DNA of 64,000 nt from Spirillospora albida (GCF_000718255.1 NZ_JOFJ01000018.1:1-64000); one strand, 5' to 3'. Numbered from the stretch's first letter, positions 1 through 8,451 are shown. The notes: generated by a model from the sequence alone, not told the origin. Numbers and translations are program-made.

Positions 1-753
1 TCCTGGGTGAAATGCCGCCTCTGTCGTGCCAACGACCTTCCCTTCCGGTTCTCCCCAACCCTAGTTGGGGACCTGTCCGGAAGATCCGGGGCGCCTCAGG
101 GTGGTCGGCTTGGCGGTCGCCGGACTGGGTGGGGCGGCTGTGGCGGGGGCGGCGAAGGTCACGACCGCGCCGGTGGCCGCAGCCACCGCCAGTCCGACCA
201 CGCCCACCGTTAACGGCGCGCTGCGTAGGGGGGAGCTCACCCTGCTGGTCCTCGCTATTCGGTTAGGTTCGCCCGCTTTGTGCAGGCACGGCGAGTGACC
301 ATAACGGACTCAAGATCATCTTGACAACAGGTGTAACGTGCCGTCGATATATGCAGATATCTTCTTTTATCTTTTGTTGCTCCAAGGAGCCCGTCAGGAC
401 TCAGCCGACGGCCCTTCCCGCCGCACCCACGCGGTTGCTCAGAAGGGCGAACAGATAGGGGATAACCAGGGCCGCAGCATGCTGAGAGGGCACAAGTCCC
501 GATACAGCACCGCTGCCGCTGGCCGCACCTGGCTGTGATCTCGGCCACAGGCTGCCGAGTGCTCCTGCAGATCGCGCCGCTGCTCCGCGGCAAGTACACG
601 ACATGGCGCGCTTCTTCCGGGGGTCGCCAGTGTGATCACAGGGTCGAACGGGCCGGTCGGCGGTCGACGGAGATCCTGGGCGGGACGGAGGCCAGAGTCG
701 GATGTGAGTGGCCGTGAGGAGCCAGGTTCGGTGGGCGGCCGCCTCCGCTTCGG
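1..753. other. Left-edge region without a convincing gene
   Basis: No reading frame here looks convincingly coding. A perfect 8-bp stem with a 4-nt loop lies at 52-71. On the minus strand, a frame ending inside that hairpin (stop at 61-63) reads like a short Ala/Pro-rich signal-peptide tail, so a remnant of a secreted protein is possible. Positions 300-390 are unusually AT-rich for this genome. They hold a consensus TTGACA at 321-326 followed by GATATA at 346-351 with a long 19-base spacer, so a promoter is conceivable, but no coding target is evident downstream. Confidence 0.3.
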
Positions 754-1338
754 TCAGGTGGCGAGTGCGGCCTCGAGCATCCGCCGGACGACCGGGGTCA
801 GTTCGGCCACGTCGGGCACCGGGCGGGTCGCGGCCGCCGCGCCGACGAGCCGGTCGTACAGCAGGCCGTCGGTCCAGGCCACGAGCAGTTCCGCAGCCGG
901 ATCCGGGCGGGGGGCCCCGAGCGCCGCCAGCAGGTCCGTCAGTCTTGACCGTGCGGCGAGCCCGGCGGCCTGCAGGTCGGCGCGCAGCTCCGGTCTGCGG
1001 GTCGCCTCCAGGCTGAGTTCGAAGCGGGCGAGCTGGCGGTCGCGCGCCTCCGTCAGCCAATGGTGCAGCAGTTCGGCCATCACGCCCGCGACGGAGTCCC
1101 GGTCCGGGGGGCCGGGGGGCGCCTCCCATCGGTCCATGTCGGCGACCGACAGTTCGGCCAGACGCAGGTAGCAGGCGCTGATCAGGGCGCTGCGGGTCCG
1201 GAAGTAGTAGGACGTGCTGCCGGTCGGCAGGCTCGCGGCGGCGTCGACCGCGCGATGGGTCAGGCCGCGCAGTCCGGCGGTGGCCACGGTGCTGATGGCG
1301 GCGTCGGCGATCAGTTCCCGGCGGCTGGGGGTGGACAT
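754..1338 (-). CDS. TetR/AcrR family transcriptional regulator
   Basis: This 194-residue protein has an N-terminal TetR helix-turn-helix at about residues 6-50, including the family-typical stretch GSTSYYFRTRSAL, followed by a helical ligand-binding half. It is transcribed divergently from an FAD monooxygenase, and the 79-bp gap between them carries two identical-spacing palindromes (CTCTA-6-TAGAG). By family logic it should repress itself and the monooxygenase and release DNA on binding a small aromatic ligand. The ligand cannot be read from sequence. The ATG at 1338 is preferred because it begins right at the family N-terminus. Confidence 0.9.
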   Translation of the reverse strand: MSTPSRRELIADAAISTVATAGLRGLTHRAVDAAASLPTGSTSYYFRTRSALISACYLRLAELSVADMDRWEAPPGPPDRDSVAGVMAELLHHWLTEARDRQLARFELSLEATRRPELRADLQAAGLAARSRLTDLLAALGAPRPDPAAELLVAWTDGLLYDRLVGAAAATRPVPDVAELTPVVRRMLEAALAT

Positions 1339-1392
1339 GCCCGCACTCTATAGCTGTAGAGTGCGGGCCATTGGCCTCTACAAACGTAGAGG
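1339..1392. promoter_or_regulatory. Tandem TetR-type operators in a divergent promoter
   Basis: Two 16-bp sites share the form CTCTA-N6-TAGAG: 1346-1361 and 1376-1391. Their starts are 30 bp apart, about three helical turns, so dimers would bind the same DNA face. The first is embedded in a larger perfect inverted repeat with 12-bp arms (1339-1350 and 1357-1368). The second has 7-bp arms (1375-1381 and 1386-1392). Placement between the TetR gene and the monooxygenase makes them the likely operators of that regulator. Confidence 0.75.
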
Positions 1393-1417
1393 AATGAGAT
1401 GGAGGGAGGCGATCGGC

Positions 1418-2605
1418 ATGAGTGCTCGTCACGCTGTGGTGGCCGGAGGCGGCATCGGGGGCCTGACCGCGGCGGTGGCCCTGAGGCGCCACGGATGGCG
1501 CGTCACCGTGTGCGAACGGGCCGCCGCGCTCACCGGCGCCGGAGCCGGCATCGTGCTCGCGCCGAACGCCCTGCACGCACTGGCCTCGGTCGGCTTGGAC
1601 CCCGGCCTGTGGGCGGGCGACGTCCTTCCGGGTCACGTCGGGCTGCGCACGCCCGACGGCACGTGGCTGCAGCGATCCGACGGCGATGACCTGTCCACCC
1701 GCTACGGGTTCCCCGCGCGCGCGGTGCACCGGGGCTTCCTGATCGACACCCTCGCGGCCGCCCTGCCGGGCGACGCCGTCCGCCTCGGCGTATCGGTGAC
1801 CGGTGTGGACGACGCGGGGGACACCGTGGTCGTGCGCACGTCGGCCGGCGACCTGCGGGCCGACGTCGTCCTGGCGGCGGACGGCGTGCGCAGCGCGTTG
1901 CGCGGGCGGCTCTTCCCCGGTCACCCCGGGCTGCGTCACGCCGGTGAGGCCGGATGGCGAGCGGTGCTGCCCGGCGCGGGCCTGTCTGTCCGGCAGGCCG
2001 CCGAAACCTGGGGGCGAGGCGAGCGGTTCGGCGTCGTCCCCCTCGCCGATGGCCGTATCTACCTCTACGCCACCGCCGTTTCCGGCCCCGGCGCACGGCC
2101 CGCCGACCACCACGCGGAGCTGACCCGCCGCTTCGGCGCGTGGCACAGTCCGATACCCGAACTGCTCGAACGGCTGAACCAGCGTGATCCGGACCCGGTC
2201 GGAATCCTGCACCACGATTTCTACGAACTGGCCACGCCCCTGCCCCGGTTCCACGCCGGCCGGGTGGCGCTGCTCGGCGACGCCGCCCACGCGATGACCC
2301 CCAACCTCGGCCAAGGCGGCTGCCAGGCCATCGAGGACGCCGTCGTCGCGGCGCACCTCCTCGCGTCCGCCGGCGACGTACCGGCCGCGCTCGCCGCCTA
2401 CACGAAGGCCAGACACCGGCGGACCACCCGGATCGCCCGCCGCTCCCGCCGCGCCGGCGAAATCGCCCGGCTCTCCCACCCCCTGGCCGCGTCCCTCCGG
2501 AACCTGGCCGTACGCGCCACGCCGCAGGCGCTGTCGCTGCGAGCACTGGACGCGGTCTTCGGCTGGCAGCCGCCTTCCGCCCCGTCGGCGTCCAGGAGCA
2601 CCTAG
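1418..2605 (+). CDS. FAD-dependent monooxygenase (PHBH-fold)
   Basis: The 395-residue product has the Rossmann fingerprint GGGIGGL at about residues 10-16. It also has the flavoprotein hydroxylase motif around AADGVRSALR in the middle and the ribityl-binding GDAAHAMTPNLGQGG near residue 285. This is the order of group A aromatic hydroxylases such as salicylate or 6-hydroxynicotinate monooxygenases, which use NAD(P)H and O2 in the cytoplasm. The start at 1418 is chosen over an upstream in-frame ATG because GGAGGGAG lies just ahead at 1401-1408 and the Rossmann strand begins immediately. Divergent pairing with a TetR gene suggests substrate-inducible control. The substrate is unknown. Confidence 0.92.
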   Translation: MSARHAVVAGGGIGGLTAAVALRRHGWRVTVCERAAALTGAGAGIVLAPNALHALASVGLDPGLWAGDVLPGHVGLRTPDGTWLQRSDGDDLSTRYGFPARAVHRGFLIDTLAAALPGDAVRLGVSVTGVDDAGDTVVVRTSAGDLRADVVLAADGVRSALRGRLFPGHPGLRHAGEAGWRAVLPGAGLSVRQAAETWGRGERFGVVPLADGRIYLYATAVSGPGARPADHHAELTRRFGAWHSPIPELLERLNQRDPDPVGILHHDFYELATPLPRFHAGRVALLGDAAHAMTPNLGQGGCQAIEDAVVAAHLLASAGDVPAALAAYTKARHRRTTRIARRSRRAGEIARLSHPLAASLRNLAVRATPQALSLRALDAVFGWQPPSAPSASRST

Positions 2606-2820
2606 CGTGAATCCCCGGGGAGCGGGGGCCGGTTGCTGTGATCGGCTGGGTCGGTGGTGTCGTCCGCGATCGTCTGGAGCCGGGCCATGTCCTCCGGGTG
2701 CAGGCCCGGCTCGGTCTGGACCGCTTCGAGGAGGAGCCGTACCTGGCGGCGCAGGGCAGGTACGCGCTCGGCGCGTCCGGCCTCAACTCGGGAAGCAGCC
2801 CCCGGCGTGTCCCCATCCCG
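2602..2820 (-). pseudogene. 5'-truncated remnant of an unidentified gene
   Basis: An open minus-strand frame without a start codon reads as a charged helical C-terminus (core RVPALRRQVRLLLEAVQTEP) and ends at 2602, overlapping the monooxygenase stop. Its core is recognisably repeated, with frameshifts, near 35715-35793 on the same strand, which is why it is treated as gene debris rather than noise. No family could be assigned. Confidence 0.4.
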
Positions 2821-3057
2821 TCATGTTCGCACCACCGGCCGTACGAACGTGGTGGGCGGGAGGATGATGTGCGCGCCGCATACGACGTCACCAAGGTCGT
2901 TCCCTGCCCCATCCCACCGCGTCGGCCGGTCCTATCCCCGTTCCGGTCATGACCCGGCGGCGGACGATGGTCTCGGCCTGATCCCCGCAGGGTTCGTCGC
3001 GGCCCGACGTGCTGGACGTCCTGGCCTCGGCGGGTATCTGGCCGGCCGGAACGCGAA

Positions 3058-3089
3058 CGAGCCCTCTCAGAACTCGCTGAGAGGGCTCG
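3058..3089 (-). terminator. Intrinsic-type terminator after the chemoreceptor gene
   Basis: A perfect 13-bp stem (3058-3070 with 3077-3089) and a 6-nt loop begins 17 bp past the chemoreceptor stop. There is no T-tract, as is usual in high-GC actinomycetes. Confidence 0.75.
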
Positions 3090-3105
3090 GGTCGCGGGTC
3101 GCCGG

Positions 3106-4743
3106 TCAGCCGGTGGTGAGCCGGAAGGTGGTGACCACCTCGTGCAGGCGGCGGGCGGTGTCGGCCATCTGGTCGGCCGCCGCGCGGGCGGCGTCCAGGG
3201 ACTGGAGCGTCCCGCCGGACAGGGTCGCGACCGTCTCGATGCTCTCGGCGATCAGGTCGCTTCCGCTCGCCACCTGGGTGACGCTGCGGTTCATCTCGCT
3301 CACGGTGGCGCTCTGCTCCTCCACCGCGGACGCGATCGTGACCTGGTAGTTGTTGATGTTCTCGATCACCGAGCTGATCTCGCCGATGGCGTCGACGGCC
3401 TCGGTGCTGTCGGTCTGGATCGCCTGGATGCGCCGGGAGATGTCCTCCGTGGCCTTGGCGGTCTCCTGAGCGAGGTCCTTGACCTCGCCCGCGACGACCG
3501 CGAAGCCCTTGCCGGCGTCGCCGGCGCGCGCCGCCTCGATCGTCGCGTTGAGCGCGAGGAGGTTGGTCTGCTCGGCGATCGAGGTGATCATCTTGATCAC
3601 GTTGCTGATCTCCGCGGACGAGGCGCCCAGCTTGTTGACCGTCTGGTTGGTCGCGTTCGCCTTGGTCACCGCGTCGGCCGCGACCCGCGCCGCCTCGCTG
3701 GCGTTGCGGGCGATCTCGCCGATGGAGGAGTCCATCTCCTGCGCGCCGACGGAGACCGTCTGGATGTCGCTGCTGACCTGCTGGGCCGTGGCGGTCACGG
3801 CCTGCGCGCGGTCGGCGGTCTGCCGGGTGTCGTCGGTGGCCGCCGACGAGATCTCGCGGACCTGCTCGGACGCCGCCTGCACGGCCTCCGCGGTGGCCGT
3901 CATGGTGGCCACCGCCTCCCGGACCCCGTCGATGGCCGCGGTGACCGCGCCGTCGATGGCGGCGACCTCGTCGCGTCCCTCGCCGGCCCCGCCGCCCGTG
4001 TCGCCGGTGAGGTCCTTGGCGGCGAGCCGGTGCAGCCGCTCCATCGCCCGGTGCAGCGGACCGGTGATCGACCGGGTCACCGCCAGCGCGATCACGACGG
4101 CCGCGAGCAGACCGAGCGCGGTGACCAGCATCATGATCGTCCGAGCCCCTTCGGCCTCGTCGTCGACCGTCTGCATGGCGGCGTTCGTGCGCGTCTGCGC
4201 CGACGCGATCAGCGCACCCGTGTGCCCGAGGATCGCCTCGTAGGCCGGCACCGACTCGGAGCCGAGCACGGTGTTCCCGCCCTTGACGTCCCCGGCCGCG
4301 AAGGCGGCCCGGGCCTTGTCGAAGCCGGCGAAGTACGTCTGCCACGCCTTCTTCAGCTCGGCCAGCCTGGTCTTGTCGGCGGCGGTCAGCGCCCCCTCGT
4401 CGACCTGGCCGAGCAGCTTCTCCAGCTCGGTCTTGTACTTCGCGTACTGGACCTGGGTCTCGTTGGTCGGAGCCACCGCGTTCGCCGGTCCGATCGTCGC
4501 CACCTGCCACGCCGTGAGCGCCTGGGAGGTGGCGACCTGCGCGTTGAGGAAGTTGATCTCCTGCATCCTCTGCACGAGGTATCCCAGACGGCCGGTCGCG
4601 TGCGACGTGTCCTGCTGGTCCCGTGAGGCGTGGAAGCCCACCAGGACGCCGGATCCGACCAGTACCACCACCAAACCGAACCCGATTCCCAGCCGCGCGC
4701 CGATGCGCAGCCGCCGCACCGACCCCATGAGCCATCCCGACAT
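3106..4743 (-). CDS. Methyl-accepting chemotaxis protein
   Basis: The 545-residue transducer has an N-terminal membrane segment (about 18-40), an extracytoplasmic helical bundle sensor (about 41-195) and a second membrane helix (about 198-220). A HAMP domain (about 222-275) and a long MCP signalling coiled coil follow, with the conserved hairpin tip IAEQTNLLALNATIEAARAG. It should couple ligand sensing to a CheA/CheW array at the membrane. No C-terminal CheR-tethering pentapeptide is seen, since it ends in FRLTTG. No che or flagellar gene lies in this window, so its partners must be elsewhere. A strong terminator follows. Chemoreceptors are uncommon in sessile filamentous actinomycetes. Confidence 0.95.
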   Translation of the reverse strand: MSGWLMGSVRRLRIGARLGIGFGLVVVLVGSGVLVGFHASRDQQDTSHATGRLGYLVQRMQEINFLNAQVATSQALTAWQVATIGPANAVAPTNETQVQYAKYKTELEKLLGQVDEGALTAADKTRLAELKKAWQTYFAGFDKARAAFAAGDVKGGNTVLGSESVPAYEAILGHTGALIASAQTRTNAAMQTVDDEAEGARTIMMLVTALGLLAAVVIALAVTRSITGPLHRAMERLHRLAAKDLTGDTGGGAGEGRDEVAAIDGAVTAAIDGVREAVATMTATAEAVQAASEQVREISSAATDDTRQTADRAQAVTATAQQVSSDIQTVSVGAQEMDSSIGEIARNASEAARVAADAVTKANATNQTVNKLGASSAEISNVIKMITSIAEQTNLLALNATIEAARAGDAGKGFAVVAGEVKDLAQETAKATEDISRRIQAIQTDSTEAVDAIGEISSVIENINNYQVTIASAVEEQSATVSEMNRSVTQVASGSDLIAESIETVATLSGGTLQSLDAARAAADQMADTARRLHEVVTTFRLTTG

Positions 4744-4991
4744 GATCGTCCTTGAAGCGCGAGACAGCCGGATGCCGTCCTAGTGCCCGACCATCGGCTC
4801 GCCTCGTCCCCGACCTGAGCCTCCCGCCCGTGGCTCCCACCACATCGCGTCCGACCCGATCGGGGCTCGTCCCGGCCCCTACGCTGAGGCCATGCCGGAC
4901 GACGAGAGCCTCCCCGCCCGCGCCTGCCGGTCTCGCCGTGGCCGGATAGCCGGCCGGCAGGCGGAACCCGCGCGAGGACGAGGAGGGGGCG
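4744..4991. other. Intergenic region upstream of the chemoreceptor
   Basis: This stretch should contain the chemoreceptor promoter, but I could not recognise convincing -35/-10 elements or a palindromic operator in it. Confidence 0.3.
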
Positions 4992-5303
4992 GTGACATCC
5001 GACATGCCGTCGCGCATCCCCTTGACCGGCCGGGTGCTGAGCCGCGCCGCGTCCGGAGAGGTTCGACTGCGGGCGGCCGCGCCCCGCACGAGCCGGCGGC
5101 GCTGCTGCGCAAGGTCGGGCCCGGCGCCGGCCTGCCCGCCGACGTACTGGACGCGCTCGCCGCGCCCCGGCGTGCCGGGTCGGGGGAGAAGACCGGACGT
5201 GAAACGCGGACCAGGAACAGCCATCTGCAGAATCGGCAGGGACAACTCCGTGCAGAGCCGCACAATGCAGAGTCACGACCTCGCTTGCGGAAGGGGAACG
5301 TAG
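4992..5303 (+). CDS. Possible small hypothetical protein, perhaps frameshifted
   Basis: A GTG at 4992 is preceded by a strong ribosome-binding site (GAGGAGGGGG), and the frame ends with TAG at 5301-5303, directly abutting the ATG of the next gene. Past about residue 30 the sequence becomes Arg/Pro/Ser-rich like a shadow frame. A neighbouring frame (around 5090-5210) then looks more protein-like (LLRKVGPGAGLPADVLDAL). This suggests either a frameshifted gene or simply non-coding DNA with a fortuitous RBS. No family is recognised. Confidence 0.25.
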   Translation: MTSDMPSRIPLTGRVLSRAASGEVRLRAAAPRTSRRRCCARSGPAPACPPTYWTRSPRPGVPGRGRRPDVKRGPGTAICRIGRDNSVQSRTMQSHDLACGRGT

Positions 5304-5708
5304 ATGCTGCGCACGTTCTTCATCTACGTGGCCATGGCTCTCGGGCCGGTGGCGATGGCGGCGCCGCCGCTGATCACATGGGGCCACCTGAGGTTCAAGC
5401 GGACCGCCCTGCTGACCCGTGGTGTGGTGATCGAGCTGGAGTACCGGTCCCCAGCGCCGGACATCACGCGCCAGGTGCAGAAGATCCGCTTCCAAGTGCC
5501 GGACGGGCGGGAGTTCGTCCTGGAGGAGGAGGGCGGGAAGATGGCGGTCGGGGACGTCGTCGATGTGCTCTACGACCCGGCCGACCCGAGGCGCGCGATG
5601 CTGCCGTTCGAGAAGCGCTGGCTCGTCACGGGCTGCGTCCTGATGATGGGGCTGGGCGCCTTCGTCACCTGGCTCGTCTTCTTCGTCTGGCAGCCGCTCT
5701 CCCAGTGA
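5304..5708 (+). CDS. DUF3592-type membrane protein
   Basis: This 134-residue protein has an N-terminal hydrophobic helix (about 5-25), a soluble beta-rich middle and a C-terminal membrane helix (about 108-130). The middle holds the pattern typical of DUF3592: sequence around FQVPDGREFV, then GDVVDVLYDPADPRRA. The two-helix topology with an external or cytosolic beta domain matches that family, whose function is unknown. The start is supported by GGAAGGGG seven bases ahead. The stop overlaps the GTG of a 56-residue ORF, which in turn overlaps the recombinase start, so the three genes are probably co-translated. Confidence 0.85.
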   Translation: MLRTFFIYVAMALGPVAMAAPPLITWGHLRFKRTALLTRGVVIELEYRSPAPDITRQVQKIRFQVPDGREFVLEEEGGKMAVGDVVDVLYDPADPRRAMLPFEKRWLVTGCVLMMGLGAFVTWLVFFVWQPLSQ

Positions 5709-5875
5709 GCAATGCGTCATCGGAAATGCCAGTGAGTCGCCCGACGGCACCGGGTGGCTCGGTGTTCCAGACCGATCCGGCTGCCGCCGTCCGTACCGCG
5801 ACCGCCAAGGTCGAACGGATCCGCGCCCGCCGCAGCACCGGCACTGAACAACGACGACAGGACACGGCGCGATGA
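5705..5875 (+). CDS. 56-residue ORF coupled to the recombinase
   Basis: A GTG at 5705 overlaps the DUF3592 stop (GTGA), and its own TGA overlaps the recombinase ATG (ATGA at 5872-5875), so it is flush at both ends. The product is polar and ends in a very basic tail (core AKVERIRARRSTGTEQRRQD), as a small DNA-binding or accessory peptide might. No family is recognised. The double coupling is the main evidence that it is real. Alternatively it could be an N-terminal extension of the integrase split by a frameshift, because the overlap puts the two in different frames. Confidence 0.45.
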   Translation: MSNASSEMPVSRPTAPGGSVFQTDPAAAVRTATAKVERIRARRSTGTEQRRQDTAR

Positions 5876-7062
5876 CGACCGAGCCGACCACCGAACCGCC
5901 CCGGCCGGCGCCTGATCAGCCGCTGGAGCCCACCGCGATCTCGCGGGGCCGGGCTGCGGCCCCGACCCCGCACGCGGGCGGCGCGGCGGTGACCGGCCCG
6001 CCTGGCGCGGGGGAGCGGCCGCCGCCTCCGGCGCCGCTGGCGACCTCGGTCGGGGACATCCCCGGGCTGTCGCCGCGCCGGCGGCGGGGCGAGGGCGAGG
6101 TCGCGGCCGCGGTCGTGGACCTGGTCGACCGGCTCCCGCGACCGCAGCCGTGGAACACCGTCGCCGCGTGGCTGCGCTCGTTCGACTCGCTGGAGACCCG
6201 CCGGACCTACCTGGCCTCGCTGGCGGCGTTCCTGCGCTGGCTCGAGCTCGCCGCGCCGCAGTACGAGCTGTTCACGGTGACCGAAGACGTCCTGATCGCC
6301 TACAAGGACCAGATCGGCACCGCGACCGGCACCGCCGCCGAGCTGCTGCCCGGCGGCCGACCGCTCAGGCCGAGCACCGTGGCGCGCAGGATCGCGGCGC
6401 TGCGGTCGCTGTACGGCTACGCCGTCCGCCGCCACGCCCTGCCCCACAACCCGGCGAGCTTCGTCGACCCGCCCCGCACCCCCGGCAGCGGCACCACCCC
6501 CGCCCAGAGCAAGGACACCGCGGCCGCGCTGATGCGCGGCGCCGAGCACATCGCCGACCGGCACCCGGCCGACGCCGCCGCCGTGGGCCTGCTGCTGAAC
6601 ATCGGCGCGCGCGCCGCCGAGGTCATCTCCATGCCGGTGGGCGCGTTCACCAAGGACGGCGACCACCAGGTGGCGCGGTTCCGGATCAAGGGCGGCGCGG
6701 AGATCCCGGTTCCGATCACCCCGCGCGTGCACGCGCTGATCGAACCGCTGCTGCGGGGTCGCTCCCGGCACGAGTACCTTCTGCTCCGCGAGGACGGGCG
6801 CCCCTTCGACCGGTGGCGGCTACGGACCGCCCTGCGCCGCGCCGCCCGCGCGGGCGGAATCGACCCCGACACGCTGACCAACCACAGCCTGCGCGCCACC
6901 GCCATCACCCTGCTGCTGGCCGCCGGCGTCCCGCTCTGGGACGTGCAGGCTCTGGTCGGCCACGCCGACCCCCGCACCACCCAGCGCTACAACCGGACCG
7001 GCGCCCGACTGGACGGACACGCCTCCTACGCGATGGGCGGCCTCCTCGGCGACGAGTCCTGA
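5872..7062 (+). CDS. Tyrosine recombinase / site-specific integrase
   Basis: This 396-residue protein has a disordered Pro/Ala-rich N-terminus (about 1-80), a SAM-like core-binding domain (about 90-180) and a C-terminal catalytic domain. Visible catalytic residues include the Arg in GARAAEV, the HxxR box HSLRAT, the late His in LVGHADPRTTQRY, and the nucleophile Tyr in the same stretch. It should cut and rejoin DNA through a 3'-phosphotyrosine. There are no other phage or conjugation genes, no tRNA gene and no obvious attachment repeats nearby. It could serve a degraded element or be a chromosomal recombinase. Its start is coupled to the preceding small ORF. Confidence 0.9.
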   Translation: MTTEPTTEPPRPAPDQPLEPTAISRGRAAAPTPHAGGAAVTGPPGAGERPPPPAPLATSVGDIPGLSPRRRRGEGEVAAAVVDLVDRLPRPQPWNTVAAWLRSFDSLETRRTYLASLAAFLRWLELAAPQYELFTVTEDVLIAYKDQIGTATGTAAELLPGGRPLRPSTVARRIAALRSLYGYAVRRHALPHNPASFVDPPRTPGSGTTPAQSKDTAAALMRGAEHIADRHPADAAAVGLLLNIGARAAEVISMPVGAFTKDGDHQVARFRIKGGAEIPVPITPRVHALIEPLLRGRSRHEYLLLREDGRPFDRWRLRTALRRAARAGGIDPDTLTNHSLRATAITLLLAAGVPLWDVQALVGHADPRTTQRYNRTGARLDGHASYAMGGLLGDES

Positions 7063-7154
7063 CCCCAGCTCGATGGCGATGGTCGCTATCACCCTGGTGA
7101 CTTCAAGGGGTGAGAACCGGCCCGCAGTTCCGGCCCGCTTGGCAGGCTCGGTGG

Positions 7155-7584
7155 TCAAAGTGGCGCCAGGACCATGAGGACTTCGTCTCGGTCGTCGCCG
7201 GGAGCAAGGCGGAGTGCTCCCGGCCAGCGCCCGACCTCCGTCCAGCCGAGTCGGCGGTAGAAGGTCTCCAATCCGACTCCGGCTCGGGCGGCCAGGTGGA
7301 GTTGTTCCAGGCCCATCTCGTCTCGGGCGATCCGGCGAGCGCTTTGCATCAGGCTGGTTCCGATGCCGTGCCCGCGGAAGGCGGTGTGAGGGGCCCCTCA
7401 CGGCGATGAGCTGGTCGGCGACCGGGCCGACGTGGGTTGCGTCAACGGGTGGGAACGGGAAGCCTGCGGCGCCACCGGCGTTGGTCACGGTGATCCAGCA
7501 GTCGATGAGCTCGTCAGTGAGGTCGGCGTCGATCTGATCAGGGCGGACGACTTGGTGGACGTCAGGGGCGCTGCTGCCGGTCAT
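7155..7584 (-). pseudogene. GNAT acetyltransferase with central deletion and frameshift
   Basis: Two parts of one GNAT gene are visible in different frames. The N-terminal part starts at the ATG near 7584 (MTGSSAPDV, then LIDCWITVTNAGGAAGFPF). The C-terminal part runs to 7155 and includes the acetyl-CoA loop FRGHGIGTSLMQSARR and the tail ETFYRRLGWTEVGRWPG. Between them, near 7390-7400, about 40 residues of the usual fold are missing and the frame changes. The acetyl-CoA loop survives but the enzyme cannot be made whole. Position next to the recombinase may be coincidence. Confidence 0.75.
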
Positions 7585-7759
7585 AGCGGGAGTCTGGCAG
7601 GCGAAGCCTGGCAATGGACGGGCAGATTAGGGGCAGGTCCGGCGTCGGCCCCGGCGCACCTGACCGGACGTCCACCTGCGGACGCAGATGGCGCACCGAT
7701 CAGGTTTCCGGGCCGCGCCCGTCTGTACGTGTGAGATCGACTCACGGGAGGCTGGCACG

Positions 7760-8344
7760 ATGCGGAAACTGTTCTTCGGCATGAACGTGACCCTGGACGG
7801 CTACATCGCCGCGCCCGGTGACGACATTGGCTGGAGCGGGGGCGAGGGACCGGACTCGTCGCCGAGCGCCGAGCTGTTCCAGTGGTGGTACGACCAGATG
7901 CGGGCGAGCGAGCTGTCGCTGTACGGGCGCAAGCTGTGGGAGACGATGAGCTCTTACTGGCCGACCGGTGACCAGCAGCCCGGCGCCACCCCGGCGGAGA
8001 TCGAGTTCGCGCGCCTCTGGCGGGACATGCCGAAGGTGGTTTTCTCATCGACGATCGACAAGGTCGACTGGAACACCCGCCTGGTCACCGGCGATGCGGT
8101 CGCCGAGATCGCCCGGCTCAAGACCGAGGACGGCGGCCCGATGGACATCGGTGGCGCGACGCTCGCCGGGGCCGCCATGCGGGCCGGGCTGATCGACGAG
8201 TACGCGCTGGTCACCGTGCCGGTCCTGGTGGGCGGCGGCACGCCGTTCTTCACCGCGCTGGACAGCTGGGTGAACCTGAACCTGATCGAGACGCGGACGT
8301 TTCCCGGCGGCGTGGTGCTGACCCGATACGAGACGAGGCGATGA
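7760..8344 (+). CDS. Dihydrofolate reductase family protein (RibD C-terminal-like)
   Basis: The 194-residue product begins MRKLFFGMNVTLDGYIA, the signature first strand of the YwjB/RibD-C reductases. It continues with LYGRKLWETM and a glycine-rich cofactor loop, GGATLAGAAM, before a VLVGGGTPFF strand. Such proteins bind NADPH. Most are of unknown substrate and are not essential folate enzymes. The ATG at 7760 is chosen over an in-frame ATG at 7688 because homologues start here and GGGAGG lies eight bases ahead. It stands alone, ending at a very strong terminator shared with the convergent sigma-factor gene. Confidence 0.9.
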   Translation: MRKLFFGMNVTLDGYIAAPGDDIGWSGGEGPDSSPSAELFQWWYDQMRASELSLYGRKLWETMSSYWPTGDQQPGATPAEIEFARLWRDMPKVVFSSTIDKVDWNTRLVTGDAVAEIARLKTEDGGPMDIGGATLAGAAMRAGLIDEYALVTVPVLVGGGTPFFTALDSWVNLNLIETRTFPGGVVLTRYETRR

Positions 8345-8355
8345 GCTCGGGCCTG

Positions 8356-8404
8356 CGGACACCAGATGCCCCGCCTGCAATGCCGACGGGGCATCTGGTG
8401 TCCG
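8356..8404. terminator. Bidirectional terminator between convergent genes
   Basis: Perfect 18-bp arms (8356-8373 and 8387-8404) flank a 13-nt loop. The hairpin sits between the reductase stop (8344) and the sigma-factor stop (8452), so it can serve both strands. Confidence 0.85.
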
Positions 8405-8451
8405 GCCGTCCGGCCCGTGCGCTGACTCGTCGATGATGAGGACTCGGTCGA

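Noticed and set aside
338..538. 66-residue plus-strand frame downstream of the AT-rich patch
   Set aside because: No RBS, no recognisable domain, and codon usage lacks the GC bias of real genes here.
401..2479. 692-residue open frame on the minus strand
   Set aside because: It runs antisense through the TetR and FAD genes and has Arg/Pro/Gly-rich composition. It is a high-GC shadow frame.
3142..4626. 494-residue open frame on the plus strand
   Set aside because: It is antisense to the chemoreceptor, whose frame has complete domain motifs.
5872..8404. A prophage or integrative element around the recombinase
   Set aside because: No other phage, conjugation or replication genes, tRNA gene or direct repeats were found. 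Only the recombinase supports it.
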